Below are positions 42,376-50,926 of a stretch of DNA of 64,000 bases, one piece after another. Location of the stretch: contig JAURVT010000001.1 in the NCBI GenBank assembly GCA_030655315.1, forward strand, positions 62,001 through 126,000. The letters run 5' to 3'. The notes beneath the pieces were generated by a model. That model did no database searches. It was given only the letters and a program-made list of their open reading frames with translations, and was not told the origin of the DNA. The stretch comes from Nocardioidaceae bacterium (GTDB lineage: Bacteria > Actinomycetota > Actinomycetes > Propionibacteriales > Nocardioidaceae). The position numbers were made by a program, and so were the translations under genes. Numbering within the stretch: the stretch's first letter is position 1; each line of letters begins with the position of its first letter.

Positions 42376-43297
42376 CGCGGGGCCGGCGCGCCCCCGGATC
42401 TGCTTCATGGTGCTGACGCACGCCGCGCCCGCCCACCTCGCGCGCCTCGCCGAGGCGCTGGGCGAGGAGGGCGACGCGGTCGTCGTGCACGTCGACGCCC
42501 GGGTGGACGACGCGCCGTTCCGCGCCGCCGCCCCCGACGCGCACTTCGTGGTCGACCGCGCCCGGGTGAGGTGGGCCGGCTTCAGCACGGTGCAGGCGAT
42601 GCTCAACCTGCTGCGCGCGTCCCGCGCCCTCGTCCCCGACGCCGACCACTACTGGCTCGTCAGCGGCGACTCCTACCCGCTGCGCAGCGTGGCCGGCCTG
42701 CGCGCCCACCTCGCCGAGCACGGTGACGCCGAGTTCTTCAGCCTGGTGCCGATGCCGTCGGCGCAGATGGAGAAGCCGCTCTCGCGCATCTCGCACCCCT
42801 ACGTCGAGCACGACCCGCGCGCGCACCCCTGGCTGCACCGGCTGGTCCTCGCGGTCCACCTACGCCTGCCCCGCCCTTACAAGAAGGCCCTCGGCGGCAT
42901 GCAGCCGTACTGCGGCAGCCCGTGGTTCACCTTCACCGCGGCCGCCGTCGACCACGTGCTGCACGAGACCGACACCCGCCCGGAGTACGTGCGGCTGATG
43001 CGCACCACGTTCTGCGTCGACGAGCACTACTTCCAGACGTTGATCGGCAACTCGCGCTTCCTCGAGAAGTGCCTGACGTCCCTGCAGTATCACGACTTCC
43101 GGCCCGACGGCGACCTCCCGCGTCCCGCCCAGATCGGCCCCCGCCACGTCGACGAGCTCGTCGCCAAGGTCGATGACCCGGACACCGACGGGTACGGCCC
43201 CCGCACCTACCTCTTCGCCCGCAAGTTCAACGACGCCGCCCCCGAGGTCGTCGACCTCGTCCGTGAGCGGTTGTGGGGTCTTCCGGTCGGTCGGTAG
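42362..43297 (+). CDS. GT14-type (core-2/I-branching) glycosyltransferase
   Basis: 311 residues. It shows ICFMVLTHAAPAHLARLAEALGEEGDAVVVHVDARV, WAGFSTVQAMLNLLRASRALVPDADHYWLVSGDSYPLRSV (the Asp-rich SGDSYPL loop) and MQPYCGSPWFTFTAAAVDHVL. These are the family GT14 landmarks for enzymes that add beta-1,6-GlcNAc or xylose branches. It starts within the flippase gene (GTG 42362), so the two are translated together. The acceptor polymer is presumably the surface polysaccharide. Confidence 0.87.
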   Translation: MSTSDAGPARPRICFMVLTHAAPAHLARLAEALGEEGDAVVVHVDARVDDAPFRAAAPDAHFVVDRARVRWAGFSTVQAMLNLLRASRALVPDADHYWLVSGDSYPLRSVAGLRAHLAEHGDAEFFSLVPMPSAQMEKPLSRISHPYVEHDPRAHPWLHRLVLAVHLRLPRPYKKALGGMQPYCGSPWFTFTAAAVDHVLHETDTRPEYVRLMRTTFCVDEHYFQTLIGNSRFLEKCLTSLQYHDFRPDGDLPRPAQIGPRHVDELVAKVDDPDTDGYGPRTYLFARKFNDAAPEVVDLVRERLWGLPVGR

Positions 43298-43314
43298 CGG
43301 CGGCCCTGCTCTGT

Positions 43315-43575
43315 TCAGGAGTAGGAGATGTTCCCGGTCCAGTCGAAGGCGAACGTCTCGCGGTAGCAGCCCACGTACGTGACGTACCAGCCCTGCGACT
43401 GCAGCTGCTGCACGCGCGTCTGCGCGGCGGCCTCGCACAGGTCCGGCGTCTGCCCGGACACGGTCTCGCTGTAGTACCGCGTGGGCCCGTCGGCGTTGGC
43501 CGGCGCGGCGGCGAGAACGCCCCCGGTGCTCAGCGCGGCGGCGGACAGGACGGTGGCGATGAGTGTCTTGCGCAT
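43315..43575 (-). CDS. Small secreted protein with one predicted disulfide
   Basis: 86 residues. A Sec signal peptide (MRKTLIATVLSAAALSTGG... cleaved after APANA, residue 28) leaves a 58-residue mature protein. It contains two Cys (47 and 70), which may pair, and is rich in Tyr/Gln/Thr (AQTRVQQLQSQGWYVTYVGCY). No family is recognised. It is encoded opposite to and just after the GT14 gene. Confidence 0.7.
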   Translation of the reverse strand: MRKTLIATVLSAAALSTGGVLAAAPANADGPTRYYSETVSGQTPDLCEAAAQTRVQQLQSQGWYVTYVGCYRETFAFDWTGNISYS

Positions 43576-43728
43576 GCTTCGAGCCCATCACGAACTCACA
43601 GGGACGTCGATTGTCCAGATTGAGGGGGATCGTCCAGGTGTGGGGGTGGGCATGATGTCGGTGCGAGCCCGGCTGGCGGACCGCGGCACCGGCTGACGGA
43701 CACCGGGGCCCGGCCGTCGTCACGAAGT

Positions 43729-43759
43729 TCAGGCGCGACCAGTCTTCGGTCGCGCCTGA
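43729..43759. terminator. Perfect 12-bp hairpin upstream of the HNH gene
   Basis: TCAGGCGCGACC (43729-43740), loop AGTCTTC, GGTCGCGCCTGA (43748-43759). It lies between the small secreted protein's 5' end and the HNH promoter. It probably terminates read-through, but no gene ends directly at it. Confidence 0.5.
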
Positions 43760-43824
43760 GGGCTGAGGAAGTGGGGCGCTTCTCTCGCCGGGACGACGAC
43801 TGGAGCAGTTCAGACTGTCGGTGG

Positions 43825-43840
43825 TCGATAGTACGTTCGA
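43825..43840. promoter_or_regulatory. SOS-box-like sequence over the HNH promoter
   Basis: TCGATA-GTAC-GTTCGA. The right half is a perfect half-site of the actinobacterial LexA box TCGAAC-N4-GTTCGA and the left half has two mismatches. It overlaps the -10 box of the HNH gene. Confidence 0.35.
43832..43837 (+). promoter_or_regulatory. -10 box (TACGTT) of the leaderless HNH gene
   Basis: TACGTT, 6 nt, then ATG 43844. Confidence 0.55.
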
Positions 43841-43843
43841 TTC

Positions 43844-45064
43844 ATGGCCGCAGAGGTTTGGTTCGACGCTCGTGAGGAGCTGGCCGACGTCCTTGAGTCG
43901 CGGGCGACGGTCCGCCGGGCCGAGGCCGAGCAGGTGCGCGGCATCGCGGCCTGGGCCGCAGCCCGGACCACGTCCCAGCGCGGGCCGTTGCGGGTGCTGC
44001 CCGGCCAGGAGCGACGCGTCCCGTTCGGCGGCCCCGGATCCCCCGACGTGCCCGAGTTCCTCCCTGCCGAGCTCGGCGCGACGTTGGGGCTGTCGGCGTT
44101 CGCCGCGCAGAAGCTGTTGTCGGACGCCCTGTCGCTGGTCCACCGCCTCCCCGACCTCCTCACCCTCCTCGAGCAGGGCGAGGTCGACGCGTGGAAGGTC
44201 CGGATGGTCGCCGCCGCCACCCGCGAGCTGCCGCAGACCGTCACCGGGATCATCGACTGCCAGCTCGCCGCCCCCGCCCGACGTGGTGCGCCACCGCGGA
44301 TCGTGCGGCTCACCCGGTCCACGTTGCAGGACGTGATCGACCACCACGTACGCGCCCACACCGACCCCACCCAGACCACCGACGCCCACCACGAGGCTCA
44401 GGCCCGCCGGTACATCGCGTTCAAGCCCGGCCTCGACGGCACCACCGACATCGCCGGGACCCTGTCGAACGAGGACGCCCGCCGCCTCGAGCAGCACCTC
44501 GACCACACCGCGTCCGAGATGGCCGACACCGAGGGCGACACCCGCTCGAAGAACGTCCGTCGCGCCGAGGCACTCGGCCGGCTCGTCGTCCACCCCGGAC
44601 TCGCCCAGACCGTCCTCTACCTACACTTCGACCGGGTCTCCGGCACCTGGTCCGCCGACGACATCGGCACCATCAGCGCCGACGAGGCCGAGACGATCGT
44701 CGGACACGGCAACGTCACCATCAAGCCCGTGATCGACCTGGCGGCGGAGATCACCACCACCGGCTACGTCGCCCCACCCCGCCTCCGCGAGCAGCTGCGC
44801 CTGGCCCAGCGGAACCTCTGCGCGTTCCCGCACTGCGACCGACACGGCACCACCAGGTTCGACGTCGACCACGTCACCCCCCACGACGAGGGTGGCGCCA
44901 CCACCTCGTCCAACACCCACCTGCTGTGCCGCTACCACCACCGCGTCAAGACCCACAGCAGATGGAGAGCCACCAAGACCGCGCCCGGCACCACCACCTG
45001 GACCAGCCCCACCGGCCAGGTCTTCGAGGTCGCGCACGGACTCACCACGCGACTGCGCACCTGA
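43844..45064 (+). CDS. DUF222-HNH endonuclease family protein (13E12 type)
   Basis: 406 residues. The N-terminal DUF222 domain (about 10-280) includes LPAELGATLGLSAFAAQKLLSDALSLVHRLPDLLTLLEQGEVDAWKVRMVA. The C-terminal HNH domain is RNLCAFPHCDRHGTTRFDVDHVTPHDEGGATTSSNTHLLCRYHHRVKTH, with both CxxC-like zinc pairs and the DVDHV catalytic His. These genes occur in many dispersed copies in actinobacteria and their role is unknown; a mobile or defence-related origin has been suggested. The same family is cut off at the left edge of the window. Confidence 0.92.
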   Translation: MAAEVWFDAREELADVLESRATVRRAEAEQVRGIAAWAAARTTSQRGPLRVLPGQERRVPFGGPGSPDVPEFLPAELGATLGLSAFAAQKLLSDALSLVHRLPDLLTLLEQGEVDAWKVRMVAAATRELPQTVTGIIDCQLAAPARRGAPPRIVRLTRSTLQDVIDHHVRAHTDPTQTTDAHHEAQARRYIAFKPGLDGTTDIAGTLSNEDARRLEQHLDHTASEMADTEGDTRSKNVRRAEALGRLVVHPGLAQTVLYLHFDRVSGTWSADDIGTISADEAETIVGHGNVTIKPVIDLAAEITTTGYVAPPRLREQLRLAQRNLCAFPHCDRHGTTRFDVDHVTPHDEGGATTSSNTHLLCRYHHRVKTHSRWRATKTAPGTTTWTSPTGQVFEVAHGLTTRLRT

Positions 45065-45147
45065 CGCCTCCGGCAGTGGCGTCACGGTCCGGGAGCACCG
45101 GACCGATTCCCACCATGAAGCGCCCCGCGCTCTGAGGGACTCGACCC

Positions 45148-45270
45148 GTGGCAGTGTGCTCGCGCCCGTCGAACCCCGGAGGGGCGGTCGTCGGGGCCGT
45201 CGACGTGGTCCTGCTGGCGCTGCCGCTCCTGATCGCGGCACTGGGCGTCGCTGCCTCGCGGGTCGCCTGA
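45148..45270 (+). pseudogene. Possible remnant of a polyprenyl-phosphate sugar transferase
   Basis: A 40-codon ORF from GTG 45148: after a short hydrophilic start it reads GGAVVGAVDVVLLALPLLIAALGVAASRVA and stops. This resembles the membrane-insertion helix that opens bacterial initiating sugar transferases (KRxxDvvlallLLxllxPll), but nothing of the catalytic domain follows. It could equally be a chance ORF. It lies exactly at the end of the large polysaccharide operon, where an initiating transferase is missing. Confidence 0.25.
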
Positions 45271-45275
45271 GGTGC

Positions 45276-46376
45276 TCAGCGCGCGACGCGTTCGGCCTTC
45301 CTCGCGCCCGGCTTGAGGCGGAGGAAGGTCTTCTCGACGAGCCGGTAGGACAGGACGGCGAGGAGGAGGGAGCAGAGGACGTTGAGGGGAAAGACGCCGG
45401 ACCAGGTGGTGTTGAGCGGGGTGAGGAACACCTGCTGCCAGAGGTACCAGCTGAACGAGACGAGGCCGGCGAGGACGAGGGGGCGGGCGGCCAGGGCGCG
45501 CTGGACGAGGGGGCTGCCGTCGGGGGTGGCGGCGAGGAGGACGACGGCGGCGCAGGCGGCGGTGAGGCTGTAGCCGACGGCCAGCTCGTAGGGGATGCCG
45601 AGCCACACGCTGGCCGCGACGTGGGCGAGGAGGAGGACGACGGCCGTGACGGTGGTGGACGGGCGGCGGGCGCGGGCCACGAGGAAGGTCCAGGCGCGGG
45701 GGAAGGTGGAGGGGGCGAGGGCGAGGAGGCTGCCGAGCGCGAGGGCGTCGGCGCGGGTGTGGAAGTAGAACGGCACCTGTCCCTCGAGGTCGGTCGGGAC
45801 GACGAGCACGGTGCCGAGCCGCAGGGCGGGGCTCAGCACCACGACGCCGACGGCGACCCAGGCGGCACGCCGGCGGGTGAGGAGCAGCAGGGCCAGGGGC
45901 CAGAGCAGGTAGTACTGCTCCTCGACGGCGAGCGACCAGGTGTGGCCGATCCACCAGCTGTCCGCCGAGGGCACGTAGTTGTAGACGTAGGTGGCCGCCG
46001 CGAGCATCTCCGTGCCCGAGATCGCGACCACGCCGACGAGCGCGAGCACGCCCATCGCCCCGAGGAAGACGTACAGCGCGGGCCAGATGCGCAGCGTCCG
46101 ACGCAGGTAGAACGCGCGGATCGAGACGGTGCCGGTGCGGTCCTGCTCGCGGGTCAGGATGCCGGTGATGAGGTAGCCGCTGAGCACGAAGAACACCGTG
46201 ACGCCCAGCTGGCCGAGGGGTCGGTCGACGGCGCTGACGAGTCCGCCGCCCCCGGGGTCGAGGGCGGCCGACGCCGCGTGGGCGCCCACGACGAGCAGGA
46301 TCGCGACGCCGCGCAGCCCGTCGAGCGAGCGGAGTCGGGCGTGTGCCGTGGTGCCGGCGTCCCGCGTCGCCGTCAC
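45276..46376 (-). CDS. Acyltransferase-3 (OafA/YrhL type) membrane protein
   Basis: 366 residues with about ten helices. It begins RLRSLDGLRGVAILLVVGAHAAS (the His of the family), then LGQLGVTVFFVLSGYLITGIL, RAFYLRRTLRIWPALYVFL, and WIGHTWSLAVEEQYYLLWPL (the WSLxxExQFY motif). It O-acetylates or otherwise O-acylates surface sugars. It is the last gene of the 12-gene minus-strand operon, beginning 3 bp after the preceding stop. Confidence 0.9.
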   Translation of the reverse strand: MTATRDAGTTAHARLRSLDGLRGVAILLVVGAHAASAALDPGGGGLVSAVDRPLGQLGVTVFFVLSGYLITGILTREQDRTGTVSIRAFYLRRTLRIWPALYVFLGAMGVLALVGVVAISGTEMLAAATYVYNYVPSADSWWIGHTWSLAVEEQYYLLWPLALLLLTRRRAAWVAVGVVVLSPALRLGTVLVVPTDLEGQVPFYFHTRADALALGSLLALAPSTFPRAWTFLVARARRPSTTVTAVVLLLAHVAASVWLGIPYELAVGYSLTAACAAVVLLAATPDGSPLVQRALAARPLVLAGLVSFSWYLWQQVFLTPLNTTWSGVFPLNVLCSLLLAVLSYRLVEKTFLRLKPGARKAERVAR

Positions 46377-46379
46377 GAG

Positions 46380-47060
46380 CTACCTGATCCAGTCCACGTG
46401 GTCGTCCTTGACGCGGGCCGGGGTGCCGGCGAGCAGGGAGGCGGCGGGTGCCGAGCGGGTGACGACGCTGCGGGCGGCGACCACGCAGCCGTCGCCCAGC
46501 CGGACGCCCTTGAGCACCGAGGAGTCCGCGCCGATCCAGCACCGGTCGCCGAGGACGACGTCGGTGTCGGGGCCGACGAGCGGGTCGGCGCGCACCAGGG
46601 TGTGGACGTCGGTGTCCATGATCCGCACGCCCCACGAGATCGCGCACTCGCGGCCGATCGCGACGTGGCCGTGCGAGACGACGGACGCGCCGTCGTTCAG
46701 GAAGGTGCCGTCGCCGATCTCGAGCCGGGCGCCCCAGCCGAGGTACACGTCGCAACGACGCATCACCTGGACGCGTCCCTCGACGGCCAGCCGCGCGCGA
46801 GGTCGCAGCCGCACCGACGCGCCACCGGGCACGTCGTGCGCCAGGCCGACGAGCAGCATGGCGCCGGGGGCGAGGTCGAGGGTGGCCGACCGGGCGACCC
46901 GCAGGCGCGAGCCGCGGCCGACGAGCACGATCCCGCGCGCCCGCACCGAGTGGTACAGGCTCTGCAGCACGCCCACGCGCGCCAGCCAGAGCAGCATCGT
47001 GCCCGGGGGGATGGCGTGGGACGCGCCGAGCCGCGTGCGCACCGAGTCCAGCAGGCTCAT
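46380..47060 (-). CDS. Hexapeptide-repeat (left-handed beta-helix) acyltransferase
   Basis: 226 residues. Hexapeptide turns run from IVLVGRGSRLRVARSATLDLAPGAML to the catalytic-type region GTFLNDGASVVSHGHVAIGRECAISWGVRIMDTDVHTL. They end with DRCWIGADSSVLKGVRLGDGCVVAARSVVTRS and the AGTPARVKDDHVDW cap. This resembles WcaF/MaaA sugar O-acetyltransferases. The ATG overlaps the upstream acyltransferase-3 stop (ATGA). It presumably acetylates the polysaccharide repeat or a nucleotide sugar in the cytosol. Confidence 0.87.
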   Translation of the reverse strand: MSLLDSVRTRLGASHAIPPGTMLLWLARVGVLQSLYHSVRARGIVLVGRGSRLRVARSATLDLAPGAMLLVGLAHDVPGGASVRLRPRARLAVEGRVQVMRRCDVYLGWGARLEIGDGTFLNDGASVVSHGHVAIGRECAISWGVRIMDTDVHTLVRADPLVGPDTDVVLGDRCWIGADSSVLKGVRLGDGCVVAARSVVTRSAPAASLLAGTPARVKDDHVDWIR

Positions 47061-48328
47061 CGCGTCGGCTCCACGGGCTCGACGGGCTCAGCGGCGACGG
47101 CGGCCGGAGCCGGACGACGGCGCCAGCTCAGTGCGAGCCGGCGACGCTCGACGGCCGCGGCGCCGGCGCGGTCGTGCGCCTTGGACACGAAGCGTCGCTC
47201 GACGAGGTGGTAGAACAGCGCGGCGAAGGCGATGCTCGCGGCCAGGCCGACGACGACCTGCACGGCCAGCATCAGCGGTCCGGGCTCGCCGACGCGGTTG
47301 GTCACCGCACGGAAGACGATCTCGATCACGAACGCGTGGGTCAGGTACAGGCTGTACGAGATGGTGCCGAGCCAGACCAGCCGGGGACGGCCGAGCATCC
47401 GCACCGCCGCCGACCAGGCACCGGTGCTGCCCGCCGACGACAGCCGGCTGACGACGTAGACCGCGAGGGGGCCGAACCACAGGTCGTGCACGGGGGCGAC
47501 GGGGTCGAAGACCCGCAGGGACGTCGCGGCCGCGGCGACCAGGCCGATGCCGCCGATCACGCCGAGGAAGGTGTGGAACCGGTGCCGCGCGACCGGGTCG
47601 GGACGCAGCGCGAGGCGCGCGGCCACCAGGCCCAGGACGAACAATCCGTACAACCCGGGCTGCATGCCCGCGACGACCCCGAGCACGGGGTGCCCGGGCG
47701 CGAGCGCGCCGGCGACCGTGAGCCCGCCGGCGACGACGACGAGCGCCGGCCACCAGCGCACGCGGGGACGGAGCAGGATCAGCACGAGGGCGAGTGCGAG
47801 GTAGATGTGGAACTCGATCGCGAGCGACCAGAAGGCGGTGCTGCCCGCGGGCCCGGCCCAGTACACGTCCTGCAGCAGCAGCGCGTGGGTCAGGACGCCT
47901 GAGGGCCGGATCGCGATGGCGCCGTCCCACAGGGTGCCGACGGGCCGGGCGAGCAGCGTCAGGCCGAGCACCGAGCCGATGGCGACGGCGGCCCAGTACG
48001 GCGGGACGATCCGGCGGAAGCGTCCGCGCAGGAAGGCTCCCGCGCCACCGGGCCAGCGGCCGTCGTTGCGCCAGAGCACCTGACCGAGCGAGTAGCCCGA
48101 CAGCACGATGAACATCGCCACCGCGTAGCGGCCGAGGCCCATCCACGCGGTCATCACCACGGTGGGGGTGGGGATGCCGAGCGCGGCGGGGAACACCGTG
48201 CTCCAGCAGTGCGAGAGCACCACGTAGCAGGCCGACAGCCCGCGCAGCCCGTCGAGGAACAGCACTCGTCGTGGGTCGGTGACCCGCGGCTTGCGCCGGG
48301 TCCAGGTGCCTCGTCCGAACGCGTTCAT
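47057..48328 (-). CDS. Acyltransferase-3 family membrane protein
   Basis: 423 residues from ATG 48328. Its motifs are VLFLDGLRGLSACYVVLSHCWS (His), GRYAVAMFIVLSGYSLGQVL, FLRGRFRRIVPPYWAAVAIG and TAFWSLAIEFHIYLALALVLIL, with about ten helices. The C-terminus is a long basic/Pro-Glu tail (SWRRRPAPAAVAAEPVEPVEP). It is predicted to O-acylate exported glycans. It is a second acyltransferase-3 in the same operon, overlapping both neighbours by ATGA. Confidence 0.88.
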   Translation of the reverse strand: MNAFGRGTWTRRKPRVTDPRRVLFLDGLRGLSACYVVLSHCWSTVFPAALGIPTPTVVMTAWMGLGRYAVAMFIVLSGYSLGQVLWRNDGRWPGGAGAFLRGRFRRIVPPYWAAVAIGSVLGLTLLARPVGTLWDGAIAIRPSGVLTHALLLQDVYWAGPAGSTAFWSLAIEFHIYLALALVLILLRPRVRWWPALVVVAGGLTVAGALAPGHPVLGVVAGMQPGLYGLFVLGLVAARLALRPDPVARHRFHTFLGVIGGIGLVAAAATSLRVFDPVAPVHDLWFGPLAVYVVSRLSSAGSTGAWSAAVRMLGRPRLVWLGTISYSLYLTHAFVIEIVFRAVTNRVGEPGPLMLAVQVVVGLAASIAFAALFYHLVERRFVSKAHDRAGAAAVERRRLALSWRRRPAPAAVAAEPVEPVEPTR

Positions 48329-48933
48329 CGGCGCTTTCCCCTCGTGCGGACCGGACGGATGACCGTGGCCGGCGTGCCGCCCACGAGCGTCCACGCCGGG
48401 ACGGTCCCGCGGACGACCGAGCCCGTGGCGACGACCGCGCCGTCGCCGATGACGGTGCCCGGCAGCACGACGGCGCCGCGGGCGATCCAGACGTCGTCGC
48501 CGATGCGGATGGGCTCGGAGCGCACCCCCTCGCCCGGGTCGACCTCGTGGAAGTCGGTGTCGCAGATCGAGACCATGTCGCCGATGCGCACGCGCGAGCC
48601 GATGACGATCTCGGTCCGGGCGTGGATGACGGTGCCCTGGTTGACGAAGACGTCGTCACCGATCTCGAGCCGTGCGGGGCGCTCGACCGCGATCGACGCG
48701 CGCACCTGCTGGGCGCGCACCGCGAAGTGGTCGCCGACGACCATCTCGCCGTCCACGGCCAGGAACGGACGCGGTCCGACGAAGCTCGGCCACCGTCCGT
48801 GGCGGATGCCCTTGAGGCGCATCGTCACCTGGGCCCGGGCCAGCGCCGCCCCGAGGATCGCCTTCTGGACCGGGGTGCGGCGGACGTCGTCGAGCAGCGG
48901 CGGGTCGATGACGATCGGCAGGGACTCGCTCAT
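48325..48933 (-). CDS. Hexapeptide-repeat acyltransferase
   Basis: 202 residues from ATG 48933. After an N-terminal helical stretch (VQKAILGAALARAQVTMRLKGI), hexapeptide turns build a left-handed beta-helix: RLEIGDDVFVNQGTVIHARTEIVIGSRVRIGDMVSICDTDFHEVD (catalytic-type His), DDVWIARGAVVLPGTVIGDGAVVATGSVV, and the GGTPATVIRPV cap. It is similar to sugar O-acetyltransferases. Each soluble acyltransferase in this operon sits next to a membrane acyltransferase-3. Confidence 0.87.
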   Translation of the reverse strand: MSESLPIVIDPPLLDDVRRTPVQKAILGAALARAQVTMRLKGIRHGRWPSFVGPRPFLAVDGEMVVGDHFAVRAQQVRASIAVERPARLEIGDDVFVNQGTVIHARTEIVIGSRVRIGDMVSICDTDFHEVDPGEGVRSEPIRIGDDVWIARGAVVLPGTVIGDGAVVATGSVVRGTVPAWTLVGGTPATVIRPVRTRGKRR

Positions 48934-50057
48934 CGTCGGCTCCCGTGGGCGACGGCGTCGCGGTAGGCGGCCGCGGTGCCGCGGGCCGCGTCGGGCCAGC
49001 TGGCACGGGCCGCCCACTGCTGGGCGACGGCGCCGCGGCGACCGATGTCGCCGTGACCGAGGTCGGTCGCCTCGCCGAGCGCGACGCGCAGGGCGTCGGC
49101 GTCACCGGCGGCGAAGCGCAGCACCGCGTCGTCGGGCACCGACGCGAACGGCGGCAGGTCGGGGACGACGACGGGCTTGGCGAAGCCCATCGCCAGCAGC
49201 GCCGAGCCGCTCGTGGTGACCTGGCGGAACGGCAGCACGAGGACGTCGGCGCTCGCGACCAGGTCGGACAGCGCGTCCTCGGGCAGGAAGCGCAGGTCGA
49301 GGTGGAGGTCGTCGCCGAGCCTCCGGCTCGCCCCGTGCAACAGCTCGACGAGCTCGGGGTCGTCGCAGCGTCCGGCCACCAGCAGCACCGGGGGGACCTC
49401 ACCCCGGTCGCGACGCTCGGCGACGAGCAGCGCGAACGCCTCGAGGAGCAGGTCGACGCCCTTCTCGCGGGTCACGCGTCCGACGAAGGCGAGCACGCGC
49501 CGCTCGAGCGGGACGCCGGCGCGGCTGCGGGCCTCGACCGGGTCGACCGAGACGTCGTAGTGGTCGCCGAACGGGCCGTGCGGGACGACGCTCACGGGCG
49601 GCAGCGCGTCGGGGGCGACGAGCCTCGCCAGCTCGTCGGTGACGAACGCGTCGTGGACGAGCACGTGGCTGGCCTGGTGCAGCAGGTCGGCGCGGGCGGC
49701 GCGGTCGTCGTGGAACACCCGGCTGTGGGGGAGGACGTTGTGCGCGGTCCAGACCACCCGGACACCGATCAGCCGTGACCACCGCAGCACCAGGCCGAAC
49801 CAGGCCTGGGCCACGCGGCGCAGCGCCGGCAGGCGGTCGGTGCCGCCGATCTCGAAGTCGAACACCCAGTGCAGGTGCAGGACCCGGACGCCGCGCAGCC
49901 GCAGCCACGCGAGCACGGCCGGCATCAGCAGCAGGTTGACGGTGCGCGACGGGGTGGGCATCGGCAGGTAGCCGACGTCCACGCCCTCGGCGCGCAGGGC
50001 CCCGTGGAGGAGCTCCTGGTACGGATTGGTGTCCCGAGGAAAGGCGACCGCCCTCAC
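48930..50057 (-). CDS. Family 4-like glycosyltransferase
   Basis: 375 residues from GTG 50057. The N-terminal Rossmann domain has NPYQELLHGALRAEGVDVGYLP, VLHLHWVFDFEIGG and VVWTAHNVLPHSRVFHDDRA. The donor domain has RRVLAFVGRVTREKGVDLLLEAFALL and LPFRQVTTSGSALLAMGFAKPVVVPDLPPF. This matches GT-B retaining transferases, and the His-Asn of TAHNVLPH suggests the GT4 group that includes GumK-like enzymes. Its start overlaps the preceding GT2 stop (GTGA). The donor and acceptor are unknown. Confidence 0.85.
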   Translation of the reverse strand: MRAVAFPRDTNPYQELLHGALRAEGVDVGYLPMPTPSRTVNLLLMPAVLAWLRLRGVRVLHLHWVFDFEIGGTDRLPALRRVAQAWFGLVLRWSRLIGVRVVWTAHNVLPHSRVFHDDRAARADLLHQASHVLVHDAFVTDELARLVAPDALPPVSVVPHGPFGDHYDVSVDPVEARSRAGVPLERRVLAFVGRVTREKGVDLLLEAFALLVAERRDRGEVPPVLLVAGRCDDPELVELLHGASRRLGDDLHLDLRFLPEDALSDLVASADVLVLPFRQVTTSGSALLAMGFAKPVVVPDLPPFASVPDDAVLRFAAGDADALRVALGEATDLGHGDIGRRGAVAQQWAARASWPDAARGTAAAYRDAVAHGSRR

Positions 50058-50926
50058 GGGGAGGTCCGGGTGAGGTACCCGAGGACGCCGGCGCCGTAGT
50101 GCAGGTGGTCGATCACGATGCCCACCGGGTGGTCGCCGCGGGCGCGCCACAGCGGGACGAGCAGCAGCAGCGGGTAGACCGGGAAGAGCAGCGTGAGCGG
50201 CAGGCCGAGCAGGAAGATCGGGTAGACCACCATGATCGGGTCGTTCTTCAGCACGGTACGCATCCGCCGGGGGTGCTTGGCGTAGAGGCGCGCGCGCCCG
50301 GCGCCGTAGCGGCGCGATCGACGGTTCTGGCGCTTGCCGCGCTCCCAGTCCACGAGCACCAGGGCCTCGGGGATTGACATCACGCGCATGCCGGCGTCGT
50401 TGACGCGCCAGCAGAAGTCCGCGTCGGAGCAGTAGGAGAAGTCCTCGTCGAACCAGCCGATCCGGTCGACGACCTCGCGCCGGAACGCGAAGTTCAGCGT
50501 CGGCGCCTCGCGGACGGGCCCGCCGTCGAACTGGATCCGGTTGTACGGGCTGGGCGTCAGGCTCTGGTAGCTGCCGACGGTGACCATCTCGGTGCGGTCG
50601 ATCAGCGGCGCGGCGAGCGCGTCGAGCCAGCCCGGCTGCGGGCGGCAGCCCGAGTCGGTGAAGACGACGACGTCGCTCTTGGCCTGCTGGATCCCCATGT
50701 TGCGCTGCTCGGGGATGGTGATGGTCTTCTCGCTGGTCGGCGACTTCTCGAAGTGCACCCAGCGCACGTCGGGATAGGCCGCGGCGAGGTCGCCGAGGCG
50801 GCCGTCGGAGGCGTCGACGACGACGACCTCGTGCGTGTAGCGGGACTCGTGCGTGGACAGGTCGCGGAGCGTGTCGTCCAGGAACCGCTCGTCCTTGCTG
50901 ATGATCACGATGCTGACGTCGGTCAT
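50054..50926 (-). CDS. Family 2 glycosyltransferase with C-terminal membrane segment
   Basis: 290 residues from ATG 50926. The GT-A domain carries VSIVIISKDERFLDDTLRDLS, VVVVDASDGRL, PEQRNMGIQQAKSDVVVFTDSGCRPQPGW (DSG in the metal-binding position) and DFSYCSDADFCWRVNDAGMRV. A hydrophobic stretch near the C-terminus (IMVVYPIFLLGLPLTLLFPVYPLLLLVPLW) should anchor it. Overlaps of 4 bp on both sides place it firmly inside the operon. Confidence 0.87.
   Translation of the reverse strand: MTDVSIVIISKDERFLDDTLRDLSTHESRYTHEVVVVDASDGRLGDLAAAYPDVRWVHFEKSPTSEKTITIPEQRNMGIQQAKSDVVVFTDSGCRPQPGWLDALAAPLIDRTEMVTVGSYQSLTPSPYNRIQFDGGPVREAPTLNFAFRREVVDRIGWFDEDFSYCSDADFCWRVNDAGMRVMSIPEALVLVDWERGKRQNRRSRRYGAGRARLYAKHPRRMRTVLKNDPIMVVYPIFLLGLPLTLLFPVYPLLLLVPLWRARGDHPVGIVIDHLHYGAGVLGYLTRTSP

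Noticed and set aside
44892-47213. A 773-codon plus-strand frame over the acyltransferase genes
   Set aside because: Gly/Glu/Arg-rich antisense of two recognisable minus-strand enzymes.
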